A stretch of DNA of 64,000 nucleotides, from contig JANFNE010000020.1 in assembly GCA_024867545.1 (NCBI GenBank), positions 1,178,001 through 1,242,000 of the forward strand, in the 5' to 3' direction. Below are positions 10,522 through 23,035 of this stretch, in pieces. The notes beneath the pieces are model-generated. The model ran no database searches and was not told where the DNA came from. It saw only the letters and a program-made list of their open reading frames with translations. The stretch is from Phytopythium helicoides. Taxonomy: Eukaryota > Oomycota > Peronosporomycetes > Pythiales > Pythiaceae. Made by a program: the position numbers and the translations under genes. Positions within the stretch are counted from its first letter, which is position 1. Each line of letters starts with the position of its first letter.

Positions 10522-10938
10522 TCAACGACTTCTACGATAGACTGCATCGAGCCATTTGAGGTCTTCATCTCCGACATCGCTCGGGTCAACGAGCTGGATA
10601 AGCGCAAGTCCAGGTGGAGGCTCATCCAGCGCGATGTGAGTTCGAGTGATGACACCGATGCTTGGAAACTCATTCAAAAGGCTTGTGTCGTGCACTGTGC
10701 TCTCCCGCGAGATGTCGAACAACGCCAAGGTGTCCTCCAATAGCTGCCAAAACCCGAGCTTCTTCTTCGCCTTCCTCCGTTCAACCCGACCACAGACCAA
10801 CTCAATCAAAAAATCGAAGGTGCCTTCTTTCGGGGCCGCGAGAAGTTTGTAGTTTGCCTCACTCTCATTGCGCGGCTCTCTTGACTTGATCACAAATGTT
10901 CCCATTCCAAACAATCCTTGGCAATAGTTAGGCATCAA
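10522..10938 (-). other. Conserved ORF upstream of kinase gene A, possible 5' exon
   Basis: A 138-codon frame ending in a block (DEPPPGLALIQLVDPSDVG, then LKWLDAVY) that recurs upstream of copies B and C and, in broken form, D. After this block copies A, C and D keep a GTTTG donor-like site whose phase fits an acceptor just inside the MED/MEE start of the ankyrin frame. In copy A a TGA at 10522 interrupts the block where copy C has TCA. The residues before it (FDFLIELVCGRVERRKAKKK) are specific to copy A. It may be a real 5' exon, a separate small gene or a decaying exon; I cannot decide. Confidence 0.4.
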
Positions 10939-12117
10939 TGGCGCGCACAGTGGTGCTGAAGAGAGGTTTGATAGACGTGTGATGGGCTTGCGCTCGCAGA
11001 AATGTAGGTTGGAGCGCGGTGTCGCGGTCCCTTGGTGCTGTTTTGACTCCTGGTGTTGCGGGTATCAACGCCAAATGAATTAATAGCCGTTCGGGGAGAA
11101 GGAGAGAGAGAGATTGAGAAGCCGCAGTTCCAGAAGCTCTAATGACGATATGCGGGTCTACAAGTGGTCGAGCTCTAGGTCGTTGTCTCATTCCTCTTCT
11201 CGTGGGCGAATCACACATCTGTCGATGCTTGGTCAGATGTACAACCACAATGAGAAGTACATTCTCTAGAGGACGAGCAGCAGGGAGAAACCCAACCATT
11301 CAACAGCCGATCTGCTGAGCACGCGCTGCTGTCAGCAGCTCCAACATTTTGTTATCAGCATGTACAACCGACTGAACGAGAGGTTGACACCAGCAACCCA
11401 CGGTCATTGCTATCGAATCGACCATTGATCGCAGACCTCATTCGCCGCCTACAGAGTCGCCACTTGCGTCCTCATACTCATTCGACACAAACAACAAGAT
11501 CTGTCCTGTCGAATGGCTCCGCTGATCCCGGAGCGATGCGTGCTTTGAACGGCGGAAAACGTTCAGCGTACTATAACTTGAAGCGGCGACTGCAACGAAG
11601 CCATCGGAATATGGTACCGGTTCTCCTAATGAAGGCAGACCTGCTCTATGACTACACTTACTCTGGTCACCTTGCTCCATGGCTACTCGAGTCCGCATTC
11701 AACGAACTCACTATCGACTAACTCGCCAACAAAGTAGCAGGTGTGCCTCGACAGGCAACCTCCAAGCAAGTTCCGTCTTCACGAAGACTTTGACCTTGCA
11801 GTCGACCGCTGACGGCAACAACAACCATCCTCAACCAGAGCAATCGGGAGCAGCCGAACCACGAAGCCATGGCGCGCTTCGCCACCTGCAAGGCTGCAGC
11901 ATCCACCAACACCCCTCGACATACAAACCGCGACACATTTGCCTCTCACATGTGATCCGCACACGCCACCTGCCAGCCGGTCGAGTCCCCCATCCACTTC
12001 AGAAAGAAATCAGCACATACAATCGTCCAGTCACCTCGGCGGTCGCCATCGGCCATCGCCATCGGCCAGCCCGGTCCCTCGCTCTCGGCCTCTCTCACTT
12101 GTCGACGCGAGACCGCC
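10939..12117. other. Region between kinase gene A and the first PDZ copy, with repeated unit-specific blocks
   Basis: About 1.2 kb between divergently oriented genes. It includes a minus-strand block starting MVDSI near 11,425, which reads into LELLTAARAQQIGC and a stop. It also includes a plus-strand frame at 11407-11721 (MRALNGGKRSAYYNLKRR…NELTID) that recurs in units 3 and 4 and is broken in unit 2. Neither strand is clearly coding. The uninterrupted site matching the Crypton target lies at about 11,342-11,356. Confidence 0.45.
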
Positions 12118-12483
12118 ATGGGTCTGGACGCGATGGTGCTGCGCGAGGACCCGGCCGGCGCGCTGCTGCTGCACAAGACGCCGGCGGCGCAGCCGTTCGC
12201 GCAGTGGCTGCGCGCGACGGTGGCCGAGGACGAGGCGGCGCTCAAGATCCAGGGCTTCCTGCGCGACAAGCTGCGGCTCACGGGCGTGGCGTCGCTGCGG
12301 CGCACGGCGTCCACGGCCTCGTCCTCGTCGTCGCTCGAGGCTGCGGACGATACAGCGGCAGTGGCGGAGGTTGGGGCGGCGGCGGCGCACGACGACAGCG
12401 CGCACCGACAGTTCGAGGTGCTGCTGTGGCACGGCTCGAGCCTCGGCGCGCTGCAGTTGGAGCTGTGCGCGAGCTCGGCTTGA
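12118..12483 (+). pseudogene. Truncated PDZ-protein copy 1
   Basis: From ATG 12118 the frame matches the PDZ gene at 44371 for about 120 residues ([20 protein letters not shown]…). It then stops at TGA because 272 nt are missing (equivalent to 29378-29649) and a C-to-T change follows. The first PDZ domain is cut after its first strands. After the deletion about 70 bp of PDZ sequence remain before the junction with PSMA5 at 12552. Confidence 0.8.
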
Positions 12484-12539
12484 GAAGGTGATGTGCTACG
12501 TCATCTGGAGGGAGGAGAACGGCCCGCCCGGCATCCAGC

Positions 12540-13264
12540 TCAAACCCCAGAACTCATCTTCTGCTTGTGGTTGTTCTCGTCCTGGCCCTCGCCAAAGCTC
12601 AGCGCCAGATCGCAGATGGCCTGCGTCAGCGCCTGCACGCGGATGCGCTCGTCGTACGAGAACCAGTGGTTCGTGGCCTCCACGCGTGCGTGGTCAATCA
12701 GCGTCTGCGCGTCGGCCGTGATGCCGCTCATGGCCGCGCCGACGTGGCGGTCGATCTCCAGGATCTTCTCGATGCTGCACGACAAGGGGGACATCTCCAT
12801 ATTAGACGCTGCTGAGGGTCAATCACTCACTGCTACTAAGTAGCTGAGTTGCTCCACACCTGCCAGGCTCCAGCAGCGGAGACGTCAGGCGCTTCTCGAC
12901 GGCCAGCACGACGCCCTCCTTGGTGCGGATACCGATCGCGGTCGTCCCCATCTGCCGAGAGTGGACAGACCGCCATGAGGATCGAGGGACCACCACCGTC
13001 ATCCACACACCAACACAGCACACACCTTGATGGCCTCGATGGCGTACTCGACCTGGAACAGGCGGCCCTCGGGCGAGAAGGTGTTGACACCGCGGTCGTA
13101 CTCGGTGCTGCGCGAAAGATACGACAGCGCAGCCAAAAACGCGAGTTAGAAGGCCGCGAAGGCACCAAACGCACCGCCGCGCGCTGCGCTTCCACGCCGT
13201 CGACATGGACCACAGCAGGCGCGCGCACGGACGCAGCGCGGGGGACGCACTTGGTCTGGAACAT
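12540..13264 (-). pseudogene. Truncated PSMA5 copy 1 (exons 1-3 and part of exon 4)
   Basis: ATG at 13264. Exon 1 (14 nt), exon 2, exon 3 and their splice sites are preserved. Exon 4 is intact to the junction, then reads a few codons of antisense PDZ sequence and stops (QKMSSGV, stop at 12540). The predicted product is about 140 residues, the N-terminal half of alpha-5. It lacks the rest of the beta sandwich, so it cannot form a normal subunit. Upstream sequence equivalent to the PSMA5 promoter is retained. Confidence 0.8.
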
Positions 13265-13941
13265 GGCGGCGGCGCGGCGCTTTTTCGCTTGGTGTCTCCC
13301 CCCTTTGGCTTTCTCGGTTTCCTCGCTGGTATCTTGCGGTGTACCGTGGGGATCGATCGAGTCGAGTGTGATTTTTATTGTGTCTTGTAAGGGACTTCTT
13401 TTGTGGGGGTGAGCGGTACGTACGGTCATTATATTGTGGCGTCTCGAGTTGAATTGGTTGGGCTCTGTTGTTGGTATCTGTAGAAGGGATGAAGAATGCC
13501 CGACGCACCGCTCTCACTTCCGTATCACTGCTGAAAGAGTGAGTTGAATGGCGAGGGTGAGTGACATTTGGTCGACATCTTGCAAGTCATCGATGCATAA
13601 CAACAGATTTAGTCAGCAATGAGGAGATCGTTGAGCTCGATACATGGGAGAAGATGGTTACACTCGTTGCGCCTCCCGGCATGCGGATTGTCAATGTATG
13701 TAGAATCCAAGATTATGGAAGATAGAGACTCTAACATTGTAGACGATGCTCGAGTGCTGCACGATAAGCTGGGGTAGTCGAAGGGGGATCCATGCACTTC
13801 TGTGCTCTGTCATTGCCGACACTGTCTCCTACGATAAAACTCACTTCGTGCCGTCTACCACCATCACACCAACAAGACAACTACATTCCGCCACCTTTGC
13901 TGGAAGACAGAAGTACAATTTGGATACTGATTGATTGTCAA
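13265..13941. other. Spacer between truncated PSMA5 copy 1 and kinase gene B
   Basis: Counterpart of 5069-5743. No gene recognised; sequence is similar to the other unit spacers, with indels near 13,480-13,720. Confidence 0.5.
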
Positions 13942-16900
13942 CTACGACATTGCCTCACTAGTCAACAACTTCCAGCACCTATCCCTCCACTCGAATGTGT
14001 CCACCGACCACATCTTCGCTTCAATCAACTTGTCCAGATTACGATGCAATGCGTATCCGAGCAGTGCTGCCTCCGTGAACGCGAATACTGTATTCTTCTC
14101 CTCCTGAAGCTCCAGCATACTCTTTCGAGCTTGTTCAATGAGAGGCCCAAGGCACTCGGTGCCATGCATATGGTCCGCCAGTCGCTCCCACAGCAACGCG
14201 TAAATCTCGCACAAGACCTTCCCATTGTGTGATGCAGCGCTCTCGTAGAATTGGATACACATTTCCTTCATTTCAGTGATCACATCCAGCACTGATGGTA
14301 ACACACGTTCCGGTTCGGTTTCTTTGCTACCGCAAGCCACATCGCCTCGTGCAAGAACTGCAAGCTCGTCCACTACAGTACTGATCTTGATTCGTTTGTC
14401 TGGATCGTGCGCGCACATTCGCTCCACAAGCTGCCATTGCTCATTGGTGCACACCCGAGGACGTGGCGGCAACTGCTGTCGAGCCACCACCATAACCTTG
14501 ACAGCACTATTATCTGTGTCGTACCACGGATATGGCGGACAACGATCGTCTTCAGTCTTCTCCACCACTCGAAGTGCCTCCACGATGCACATACCCAAAG
14601 AATACACATCCGATGCAAATGATCGCTTCGAAGCTCCATGCTCGATGCACTCGGGTGCCACCCAATGCCATGCATTACTCAACTTGACTTCACTCGCTTC
14701 TTCAAACGAACTCAGACCAAAGTCCGTTACTTTAGCCTTCCCATCATTACCTACCACGATGTTGTTGCATTTGAGGTCTCCATGGATGATACCACGTGAA
14801 TGCAGGTACTGCGCACCAAGTGCTGCTTCGAAGAGTCTCACCCATATCTCATCAGGATACTTTCGCAGGTATTTGTCGAGCGACCCACCTCTTGCATATT
14901 CGCACGCAAAGAACGGCGAACCGATGTGGCAAGCGCCAAAAAGACGGATCACATGCGGATGACTCAGTCCGAACCAAACATTCACTTCTTGCTCGAACAA
15001 CTTTCGGCGCTCTTTACGCAATTCGATTGTTGGCTCAGACTGTGATACACTCTGCGACAAAGTGGTTGAGAAAGAGTCGCAGTCTCTTGCTCCAAGCTTC
15101 TTCACCTCCTTCACAACCACCTCCGAATCCAGCCACTTTGCGAGATACACATCACCGAACCCGCCCTCGCCCAGTTTCTTCATTTTGTTGATCACTAGCT
15201 CGTGCCACGGCAAATACCATACAGGAATGGTCGTCACAACGCCCTTCCACTCGCCTTGACAACAGCCATCATACGCCTTCTTCATCACTTCGAGCTGGCT
15301 GGGGGTATAGTTGGATGCATGAGTATCCAATTCCAACCTCAGCAATGTCATCAAGGTAGTTCGCTCCTCTTCATCAACCAGCTCGCTCAGAACAGTCACC
15401 GTCTGAGATACATCCGACACGAACAACTCGAGTTGCTTCTTGCGCTGCATATCCCATTGTCGTTCTCGTTCCTCGTCGCTAACTCGATAGGCATCAAGCA
15501 GCCTCCACAGTTCGTCGACGCGACGTTTAAAGACAGTCAAGTTGTTACCAGTTGCTCTTGATGAAGAGAAAGCGACCACGCGATTCCCAAGTGATCCTGA
15601 ATGTAGGATACCGTCCAAATCAAAGAGGAGCAAGCGATACGTTTCAAGAAGCATCACTGACTGGCTTTCTGGTGCGAGTAGTTTATGGATCGCATCGATT
15701 TCACGTAGCATGAACTCGTACTGACATATGTTGTGACGATATTTGCTTCCGAATGCTCGCTAAAAGTTGAGTCAGTTCTCCGTTCCTGTACTCATCCACG
15801 GTACTCTTGAAACCATTATCATTACTCTGTGGCTGGAGATCACTGGCTTCCTTTGCAACTAGTTTCTCAAGAAGTCGAACAACTGCTGCAGCTGTCTTGC
15901 GTTGCTTGGGGTTTCGATAACACATTTGAGATGTCAGGAGCAAGGCATCGTCGTCGAGATTAGTAGGTATAAAAGTATCAGTGTCAGCCCATGAACTTTC
16001 ACTCCATTCGGTAGGATCAACATATTCCTCCCACACGTCTTGTCCAGTCAACGCTGCAACAACGCAGAGCCCAAATGAGTAGATGTCTGCCTCAACTGAT
16101 GATTTATAACCTTTCAATTGCTCCGGAGCTTGCCAACGAATTGAACCAAAGCCTACGCCAAAGGATAACTCGGTATCTCCAACAACTTGTGATAGCACAC
16201 TCAGACCAAAATCAGCCAGCTTCGCTACACCGTCGCTTCCAACCAACACGTTACTGCTTCGCAAGTTCCCATGCACGATTCCACGCTCATGCAAATATGC
16301 CAGACCCAACGCCGCTTCGTGCAATAACTTCCACGGTGTCTGCCTTTCACCTTTCTCCTTACACTCAGTAAGATACTCCACCACCGACCCATTGCTTGCA
16401 TACTCCAGCACAAAAAAGGAATGACCAATATCGCAAGCTCCATACAACTTGATCACGTTCGGGTGTCGTAGTTGAAGCCATGCAGTGACTTCATCCTTGA
16501 ATGTTGAAGCCGAGGCATCCGGGACAAACAGTTTGAGAACGACATCAGCGTCCAGCCACTTCGCTCGATACTCTCCTCCGATTGTCTTGGTGTCGACGTA
16601 CTCGACTGGCTCGATATCAAATGGAGAGATCGCCCAGCTCTCCGATTCTAAGTAAGATTTCAGCGATACCACAGATGTATCCGCATTCGCCATACCTTCA
16701 TTCTTTGGAACGTGCCTGATGTGCTTGAGTAAGAAGTCCTTTATTGCGAGGTGTCCGTGCTTGTATGCTTGATAAATTGCTGTTTCTCCTTTCGTATTCC
16801 GGATGTTTACCTCAGCGCCTTGCTCCACAAGATACTGCACCACATCGGCATGACCCTTATGAGCTGCCATGATCAGTGCAGTCTCGCCATCCTTGTCCGC

Positions 16901-19792
16901 GTATTGTATGTCCGCGCCTTGTTCCACCAGATATCGGACCACATCCACAAGTCCATGCGCAGCAGCCCTTATCAGCCCAGGGAGGTCATTGATGTCGGGA
17001 TTTTTGCTCACGTCTTTCCCCATCAAATACTGCGTCACATCCCTCTGTTGCTTAGAAGCAGCCCATATTAGCGCAGTCCATCCCTTGTAGTCTTCGTCTT
17101 CTGTGTGCGCACCTTGCTCCACGAGATATCGCACTACACCCAATTGACCGTGCTGAGCAGCAAATATGAGTGGAGTCGCGTAGTCTAAATCCATGGAATC
17201 TATGTCCTCGCCTTGCTCCACAAGATACCGCACCACATCAATATGACCGTTTGCAGCAGCCTCATACAACGGATTGTTACTGTGCTGGCGTGCGCCTTTC
17301 TCCATGAGATACTGCACCACATCCAATTGGCCATTCGCAGAAGCGCACGTCAGCGCACTCCAACCACCTTTAATCACGACTCGTAGATTCGCGCCATGTT
17401 CCACCAAAAAACGCACCAAGTCCAATCTACCGTTTGCTGCAGCCTCCATGAGTTGAGTACAATCGTTGCTGAACTTGACATGAATATTCGCACCCTGCTC
17501 CTCGAGATACTTCTTCACATTCGTGTGGGCATTCACAGATGCCCACATCAACGCAGTCCAGCCGTACTTGTCTTTGACTTCTGTGTCCGCGCCTTGTTCT
17601 ACCAGATATTGCACCACGTTCACATGACCGTACTTGGCAGCACATGTCAACGCAGTTTCGCCGTTCTGAGTCGTGAAGTGTATATCGGCGCCATGTTCCA
17701 CCAGATATCGCACCACACTCACATGACCATTTGCAGCAGCGTATATCAACGCAGTGTTTCCGAACATGTCCTTGGCTTCTGTGTCCGCGCCTTGTTCTAC
17801 CAGATATTGCACCATGTTCACATGACCGTACTTGGCAGCACATGTCAACGCAGTTTCACCGTTCTGAGTCGTGAAGTGTATATCGGCGCCATGTTTCACC
17901 AGATATTGCACCACACTCACATGACCATTTGCAGCAGCGTATATCAACGCAGTGTTTCCGAACATGTCCTTGGCTTCTGTGTCCACGCCTTGTTCTACCA
18001 GATATTGCACCACGTTCACATGACCGTACTTGGCAGCACATGTCAACGCAGTTTCACCGTTCTGAGTCGTGAAGTGTATATCGGCGCCATGTTTCACCAG
18101 ATATCGCACCACACTCACATGACCATTTGCAGCACCGTATATCAACGCAGTGTTTCCGAACGTGTCCTTGGCTTCTGTGTCCACGCCTTGTTCTACCAGA
18201 TATTGCACCACGTTCACATGACCGTACTTGGCAGCACATGTCAACGCAGTTTCACCGTTCTGAGTCGCGAAGTGTATATCGGCGCCATGTTTCACCAGAT
18301 ACTGCGCCACGTTGGCATGGCCATAATTGGCAGCGTATATCAACGCAGTGTCGCCGCACATGTCCTTGGCTTCTGTGTCCGCGCCTTGTTCTACCAGATA
18401 TTGCACCACGTTCACATGACCGTACTTGGCAGCGCATGTCAACGCATTTTCACCATTCTGAGTCGTGAAGTGTATATCGGCGCCATGTTTCACCAGATAC
18501 TGCGCCACGTTGGCATGGCCATAATTGGCAGCACATATCAACGCAGTGTCGCCGCACATGTCCTTGGCTTCTGTGTCTGCGCCGTGTTCTACCAGATATT
18601 GCACCACGTTCACATGACCGTACTTGGCAGCACATGTCAACGCAGTTTTCCCTTCCGAGCCTCCCTTCGCATTGATGTCTGCGCCGTGCTCGACCAGATA
18701 GCGAACCACATCCCAATTCTCACAATGAGCAGCCTCTATCAACGCAGTTTCATTGTCTGCGCCTTGCTCCACCAGATATTGCACGACAGCCAAGTGGCCT
18801 TTCTGAGCAGCCCGTTTAAGTGGAAAGCGCTTGTCCGCACCTTGCTCCACAAGAAAGCGCACCACATCCAGCTGACCCTTATCAGCAGCCTCGACCAACG
18901 CAGTCGCACCATACTCGCTCTGAGCCAGCACATCAGCACTTTGCTCCACCAGGTAGCGCACTACATCCCATTTGCTATTTCGAGCAGCCTTAATCAGCGC
19001 AGTTTCATTGTCCTTGTCTCTGGCTTCTTTGTCTGCACCTTTCTCCACGAGATACTTCACGACATCCAATTCACCCTTGTCAGCAGCATTGATCAGCGCA
19101 GTCCTGTATCTGGTGCCCGTGGCTTCCGTACTCGCACCATGTTCCGCGAGATAACGCACCACATCCAATCGACCCTTGCCAGCAGCCAATATCAGCGCAG
19201 TGTCGCCGCTGTTGACGAAGCTCGTGTTCCTAGCATGAACGTTTGCGCCTTGCTCCACGAGATACCTCACCACTTCAATGTGACCCTCCCAAGCCGCCAA
19301 CATCAGTGCAGTGCTACCGGAGTTGTTACTGGGTTCATAGTACGCTCCTCGCCCAGAATAGACTATAAAAAAATCGATCTCGGACCCCCAGCTATCGTTC
19401 ATGGGTAATTTGTTCGCGCCTTGCTCCACGAGATACCGCACCACATCCAAGTTTCCATACTCTGCAGCCCATATCAGTGCAGTGTAGCCATTCCTGTCCT
19501 TGGCTTGTATCTCCGCGCCTTGTTCCACCAGATACCGCACCACATCCAATGAGCCACTCATTGCAGCCTTGATCAGTGCAGTCTCGCCGTCCTTGTTGCT
19601 GGCATTGATGTCCACGCCTTGCTTCACTAGACACCGCGCCACATCCAATGCGCCCCTCCCAGCAGCCATAATCAATGCAGTGCGGCCGTCATTGTTCCTG
19701 GAGTCGGTGTCCGCCCCGCCTTGAGCTGCTTTCTTCACCGCTTCGAGGTCGCCCTCCTCCTCCGCAGCAGCAGCGTGCAGGAGATCTTCCAT
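13942..19792 (-). pseudogene. Ankyrin / pseudokinase / TKL kinase, copy B, split by a frameshift
   Basis: From ATG 19792 (MEDLLHAAAAEEGDLE) the frame codes about 1,363 residues: roughly 30 ankyrin repeats and the HGNLRSSN pseudokinase. It ends at a stop near 15701 in a new frame (…HMSVRVHAT). The kinase-2 half is open in the next frame at 13942-15711 (GEGGFGDVY, HGDLKCNN, VTDFG, ending LLTSEAMS). Compared with copy D, one extra T at about 15726 causes the shift. The locus either makes an ankyrin-pseudokinase protein without the active kinase, or is dead. An internal start at 15711 (MLREIDAIHK) could in principle express the kinase half. Ankyrin 4 carries an insert of about 30 residues, different from the insert in copy D. 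Confidence 0.8.
17581..18768 (-). repeat. 198-bp higher-order repeats inside the ankyrin domain of copy B
   Basis: The motif CTGTGTCC recurs at 17581, 17779, 17977, 18175, 18373 and 18571, exactly 198 bp apart. Each unit codes two 33-residue ankyrin modules (TEAKD type then IHFTTQN type). Units are more alike than the flanking repeats, indicating recent unequal exchange or conversion. Confidence 0.85.
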
Positions 19793-20227
19793 GGGATGTT
19801 TTGTTGTGAAATGGGTGACAAGCAAATCACGTGGTGATCCGATGCGATTGGTTGAAATCAAACATTTGCATGGATACCCTTCGCAAATGCACTTCAAGCA
19901 GACTTCGCAAATGCACTTCAAGCAGAGGCAATTGCAGTTGATTTGACTTGACGTTGTAGGTTTACGTCGCACAGCATGCGAACTCACAACTAAGAGCTGG
20001 AAGCCTGGCATCCAGCGTCCATTTTGATCATGCTCTATCTTTGATGGACGACTTCTATAATAGACTGCATCGAGCCACTTGAGGTGTTCTGCTCCGACAT
20101 CGCTGGGGTCGACGAGCTGGGTAAGCGCACATCCAGGTGGAGGTACGTCCAGCTCGACGTGAGCTCGGACGACGATGTCGATGCTACGAAACGCATCGAA
20201 AAGGCTTGTGTCACGCCGTATCTTCAC
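19793..20227 (-). other. Open frame upstream of copy B ankyrins, possible 5' exon sequence
   Basis: The copy B frame stays open for 145 codons before the MED start. It includes the block conserved upstream of A and C (VPPPGCALTQLVDPSDVG, LKWLDAVYYRS). Copy B has lost the GT at the donor-like site (GC instead) but reads through, so an N-terminally extended protein is possible here only. Confidence 0.35.
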
Positions 20228-20250
20228 GTAGCATTCACAAATGAACTGTG

Positions 20251-20556
20251 CTACGTCAAGCTTCTAGAAGCTCTAGAGACGATAAGCGGCTCTACAAGTG
20301 GTCGAAATGGAGGTCGTTGTCGTCTTCCTCTTCTCGTGAGCGAATCACACATCTGTCGATGCTTGGCCACATGTACAACCACAGTGAGAAGCGCATTCTC
20401 TAGAGGACGAGTAGAAGGGAGAAGCTCGATCATACGACCACCGCATTGACGAGCAAGCGCTGCTGCCAGCAGCTCCAGCACTTCGTTATCAGTATGTACG
20501 ACCGACTGAAGAAGAGATTGACACCAAGTTCGGGCCACTACTATCGAATCGACCAT
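20251..20556 (-). other. Conserved upstream block (MVDSI frame) of unit 2
   Basis: A 101-codon frame starting MVDSIVVARTW with LLAAALARQC and LENALLTVVVHVAKH. A close version lies at 28125-28331, and interrupted versions lie in units 1 and 4. It could be a first exon of the kinase genes or untranslated sequence. No domain recognised. Confidence 0.3.
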
Positions 20557-21162
20557 TGATCGCAGACCTCATTCGCCGCCGACAGTGTCGCCACTTGCGT
20601 CCCCATACTCATTCGACACAAACAACAAGATCTGTCCTGTCGAATGGTTCCGATGATGCCGAAGCGATGCGTGCCTTGAACGGCGGAAAACGTTCAGCGT
20701 ACTATAACTTGAAGTGGTGACTGCAACGAAGCCATCGCAATATGGTAATGGAGGCAGACCTGCTCTATGACTACACTTGCTCTGGTCACCTTGCTCCATG
20801 GCTACTCGAGTTCCGCATTCAACGAACTCACCATCGACTAACTCGCCAACAAAGTAGCAGTCGTGCCTCGACAGGCAACCACCAAGCAACTGCCGTCTTC
20901 ACGAAGACTTTGACCTTGCAGTCCACCGCTGACGGCAACAACAACCATCCTCAACCAGAGCAATCGGGAACAGCCGAACCACGAAGCCATGGCGCGCTTC
21001 GCCACCTGCAAAGCTGCAGCATCCACCAACACCTCTCGACATACAAACCGCGACACATTTGCCTCTCACATGTGATCCGCACACGCCACCAGCCAGCCGG
21101 TCGAGTCCCCCATCCACTTCAGAAAGAAATCAGCACATACAATCGTCCAGTCACCTCGGCGG

Positions 21163-21180
21163 TCGCCATCGCCATCGCCA
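21163..21180 (+). repeat. TCGCCA hexanucleotide repeat, 3 units, upstream of PDZ copy 2
   Basis: Three perfect TCGCCA units followed by TCGCCC, about 57 bp before the ATG at 21237. The equivalent site in unit 1 (about 12043-12067) is interrupted; units 3 and 4 have four and five copies. Confidence 0.75.
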
Positions 21181-21236
21181 TCGCCCAGCGCGGTCCCTCG
21201 CTCTCGGCCTCTCTCACTTGTCGACGCGAGACCGCC

Positions 21237-21602
21237 ATGGGTCTGGACGCGATGGTGCTGCGCGAGGACCCGGCCGGCGCGCTGCTGCTGCACAAGACGC
21301 CGGCGGCGCAGCCGTTCGCGCAGTGGCTGCGCGCGACGGTGGCCGAGGACGAGGCGGCGCTCAAGATCCAGGGCTTCCTGCGCGACAAGCTGCGGCTCAC
21401 GGGCGTGGCGTCGCTGCGGCGCACGGCGTCCACGGCCTCGTCCTCGTCGTCGCTCGAGGCCGCGGACGATACAGCGGAAGTGGCGGTGGTTGGGGCGGCG
21501 GCGGCGCACGACGACAGCGCGCACCGACAGTTCGAGGTGCTGCTGTGGCACGGCTCGAGCCTCGGCGCGCTGCAGTTGGAGCTGTGCGCGAGCTCGGCTT
21601 GA
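21237..21602 (+). pseudogene. Truncated PDZ-protein copy 2
   Basis: Same 272-nt deletion and same TGA-creating substitution as copy 1, giving a 121-residue frame from ATG 21237. The shared event shows that copies 1 and 2 descend from one deleted copy or exchanged sequence by conversion. Confidence 0.8.
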
Positions 21603-21658
21603 GAAGGTGCTGTGCTACGTCATCTGGAGGGAGGAGGACGGCCCGCTCGGCATCCAGC

Positions 21659-22385
21659 TCAAACCCCAGAACTCATCTTCTGCTTGTGGTTGTTCTCGTC
21701 CTGGCCCTCGCCAAAGCTCAGCGCCAGATCGCAGATGGCCTGCGTCAGCGCCTGCACGCGGATGCGCTCGTCGTACGAGAACCAGTGGTTCGTGGCCTCC
21801 ACGCGCGCGTGGTCGATCAGCGTCTGCGCGTCGGCCGTGATGCCGCTCATGGCCGCGCCGACGTGGCGGTCGATCTCCAGGATCTTCTCGATGCTGCACG
21901 ACAAGGGGGACATCTCCATATTAGACGCTGCTGGGGAGTCAATCACCCACTGCTACTAAGTAGCTGAGTAGCTCCACACCTGCCAGGCTCCAGCAGCGGA
22001 GACGTCAGGCGCTTCTCGACGGCCAGCACGACGCCCTCCTTGGTGCGGATACCGATCGCGGTCGTCCCCATCTGCCGAGAGTGGACAGACCGCCATGAGG
22101 ATCGAGAGGACCACCACCGTCACCCACACACCAACACAGCACGCACCTTGATGGCCTCGATGGCGTACTCGACCTGGAACAGGCGGCCCTCGGGCGAGAA
22201 GGTGTTGACGCCGCGGTCGTACTCGGTGCTGCGCGAAAGATACGACAGCGTAGCCAAAAACGCGAGTTAGAAGGCCGCGAAGGCACCAAACGCACCGCCG
22301 CGCGCTGCGCTTCCACGCCGTCGACATGGACCACAGCAGGCGCGCGCACGGACGCAGCGCGGGGGACGCACTTGGTCTGGAACAT
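21659..22385 (-). pseudogene. Truncated PSMA5 copy 2
   Basis: ATG at 22385; exons 1-3 and the 5' part of exon 4 with intact splice sites, ending KMSSGV and a stop at 21659 in antisense PDZ sequence. Same predicted half-subunit as at 12540-13264. Confidence 0.8.
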
Positions 22386-23035
22386 GGCGGCGGCGCGGCG
22401 CTTTTTCGCTTGGTGTCTCCCCCCTTTGGCTTTCTCGGTTTCCTCGCTGGTATCTTGCGGTGTACCGTGGGGATCGTTCGAGATTGAGTGTGATATTTTA
22501 TTGTGTCTCGTGAGGGACTTCTTTTGTGGGGGTGAGCGGTACGTACGGTCATTATATTGTAGCGTCTCGAGTTGAAGTGGTTGGGCTCTGTCTGAGAGAA
22601 TGCCCGACGCACCGCTCTCACTTCCGTATCACTGCTAAATGAGTGAGTTGAATGGCGGAGGGTTTTGGTCGACATCTTGCAAGGAGTTGATGCATAGCAA
22701 CAGATTTAGTAATGAGTCAATCGTTGAGCTCGATACATGGGAGGAAATGATCAGTCGTGTTGTGCCGCACGGCATGCAGGTTGTCAATACATGAAGAAGC
22801 CAAGATCATGGAGGTTTGAGACGTGAATATTGCAGGCGAAGGTCGAATGCAAGCACGACAAGCTGGGGTAGTCGAAGCGGTATCCATGCACTTCTGTGCT
22901 CTCTCATTGCCAACTCTGTCTCCAACGATAAAACTCACTTCGTGCCATCTACCACCATCACACCAACAAGACAATTACAAAGCGCCCTCTTCGCTGGCAG
23001 ACAAAAGTACAATTTTGATACTGATTGATTGTCAA
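22386..23035. other. Spacer between truncated PSMA5 copy 2 and kinase gene C
   Basis: Counterpart of 5069-5743, with deletions near 22,590 and 22,700. No gene recognised. Confidence 0.5.

Larger units (their letters stand above)
4357..12552. repeat. Tandem segmental duplication, unit 1
   Basis: Runs from PSMA5 exon 4 to the first PDZ/PSMA5 junction (…CCCCAGAA joined to CTCATCTTCTG…). It contains the PSMA5 5' half, kinase gene A, the shared upstream region and a truncated PDZ copy. Length is about 8.2 kb. Confidence 0.85.
12553..21671. repeat. Tandem segmental duplication, unit 2
   Basis: About 9.1 kb from junction 1 to junction 2. It contains truncated PSMA5 copy 1, kinase gene B and truncated PDZ copy 2. 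It is longer than units 1 and 3 mainly because kinase gene B has more ankyrin repeats. Confidence 0.85.

Noticed and set aside
17581..18768. Regularly spaced repeats considered as a CRISPR array
   Set aside because: The period is 198 bp with no unique spacers, and the repeats code ankyrin modules in a eukaryotic gene.
17396..19408. 670-codon plus-strand ORF
   Set aside because: Antisense to the ankyrin repeats of copy B. The 33-codon periodicity of the true frame keeps the antisense frame open; its translation is just the repeat mirrored (VLGSTCQRSF… every 66 residues).
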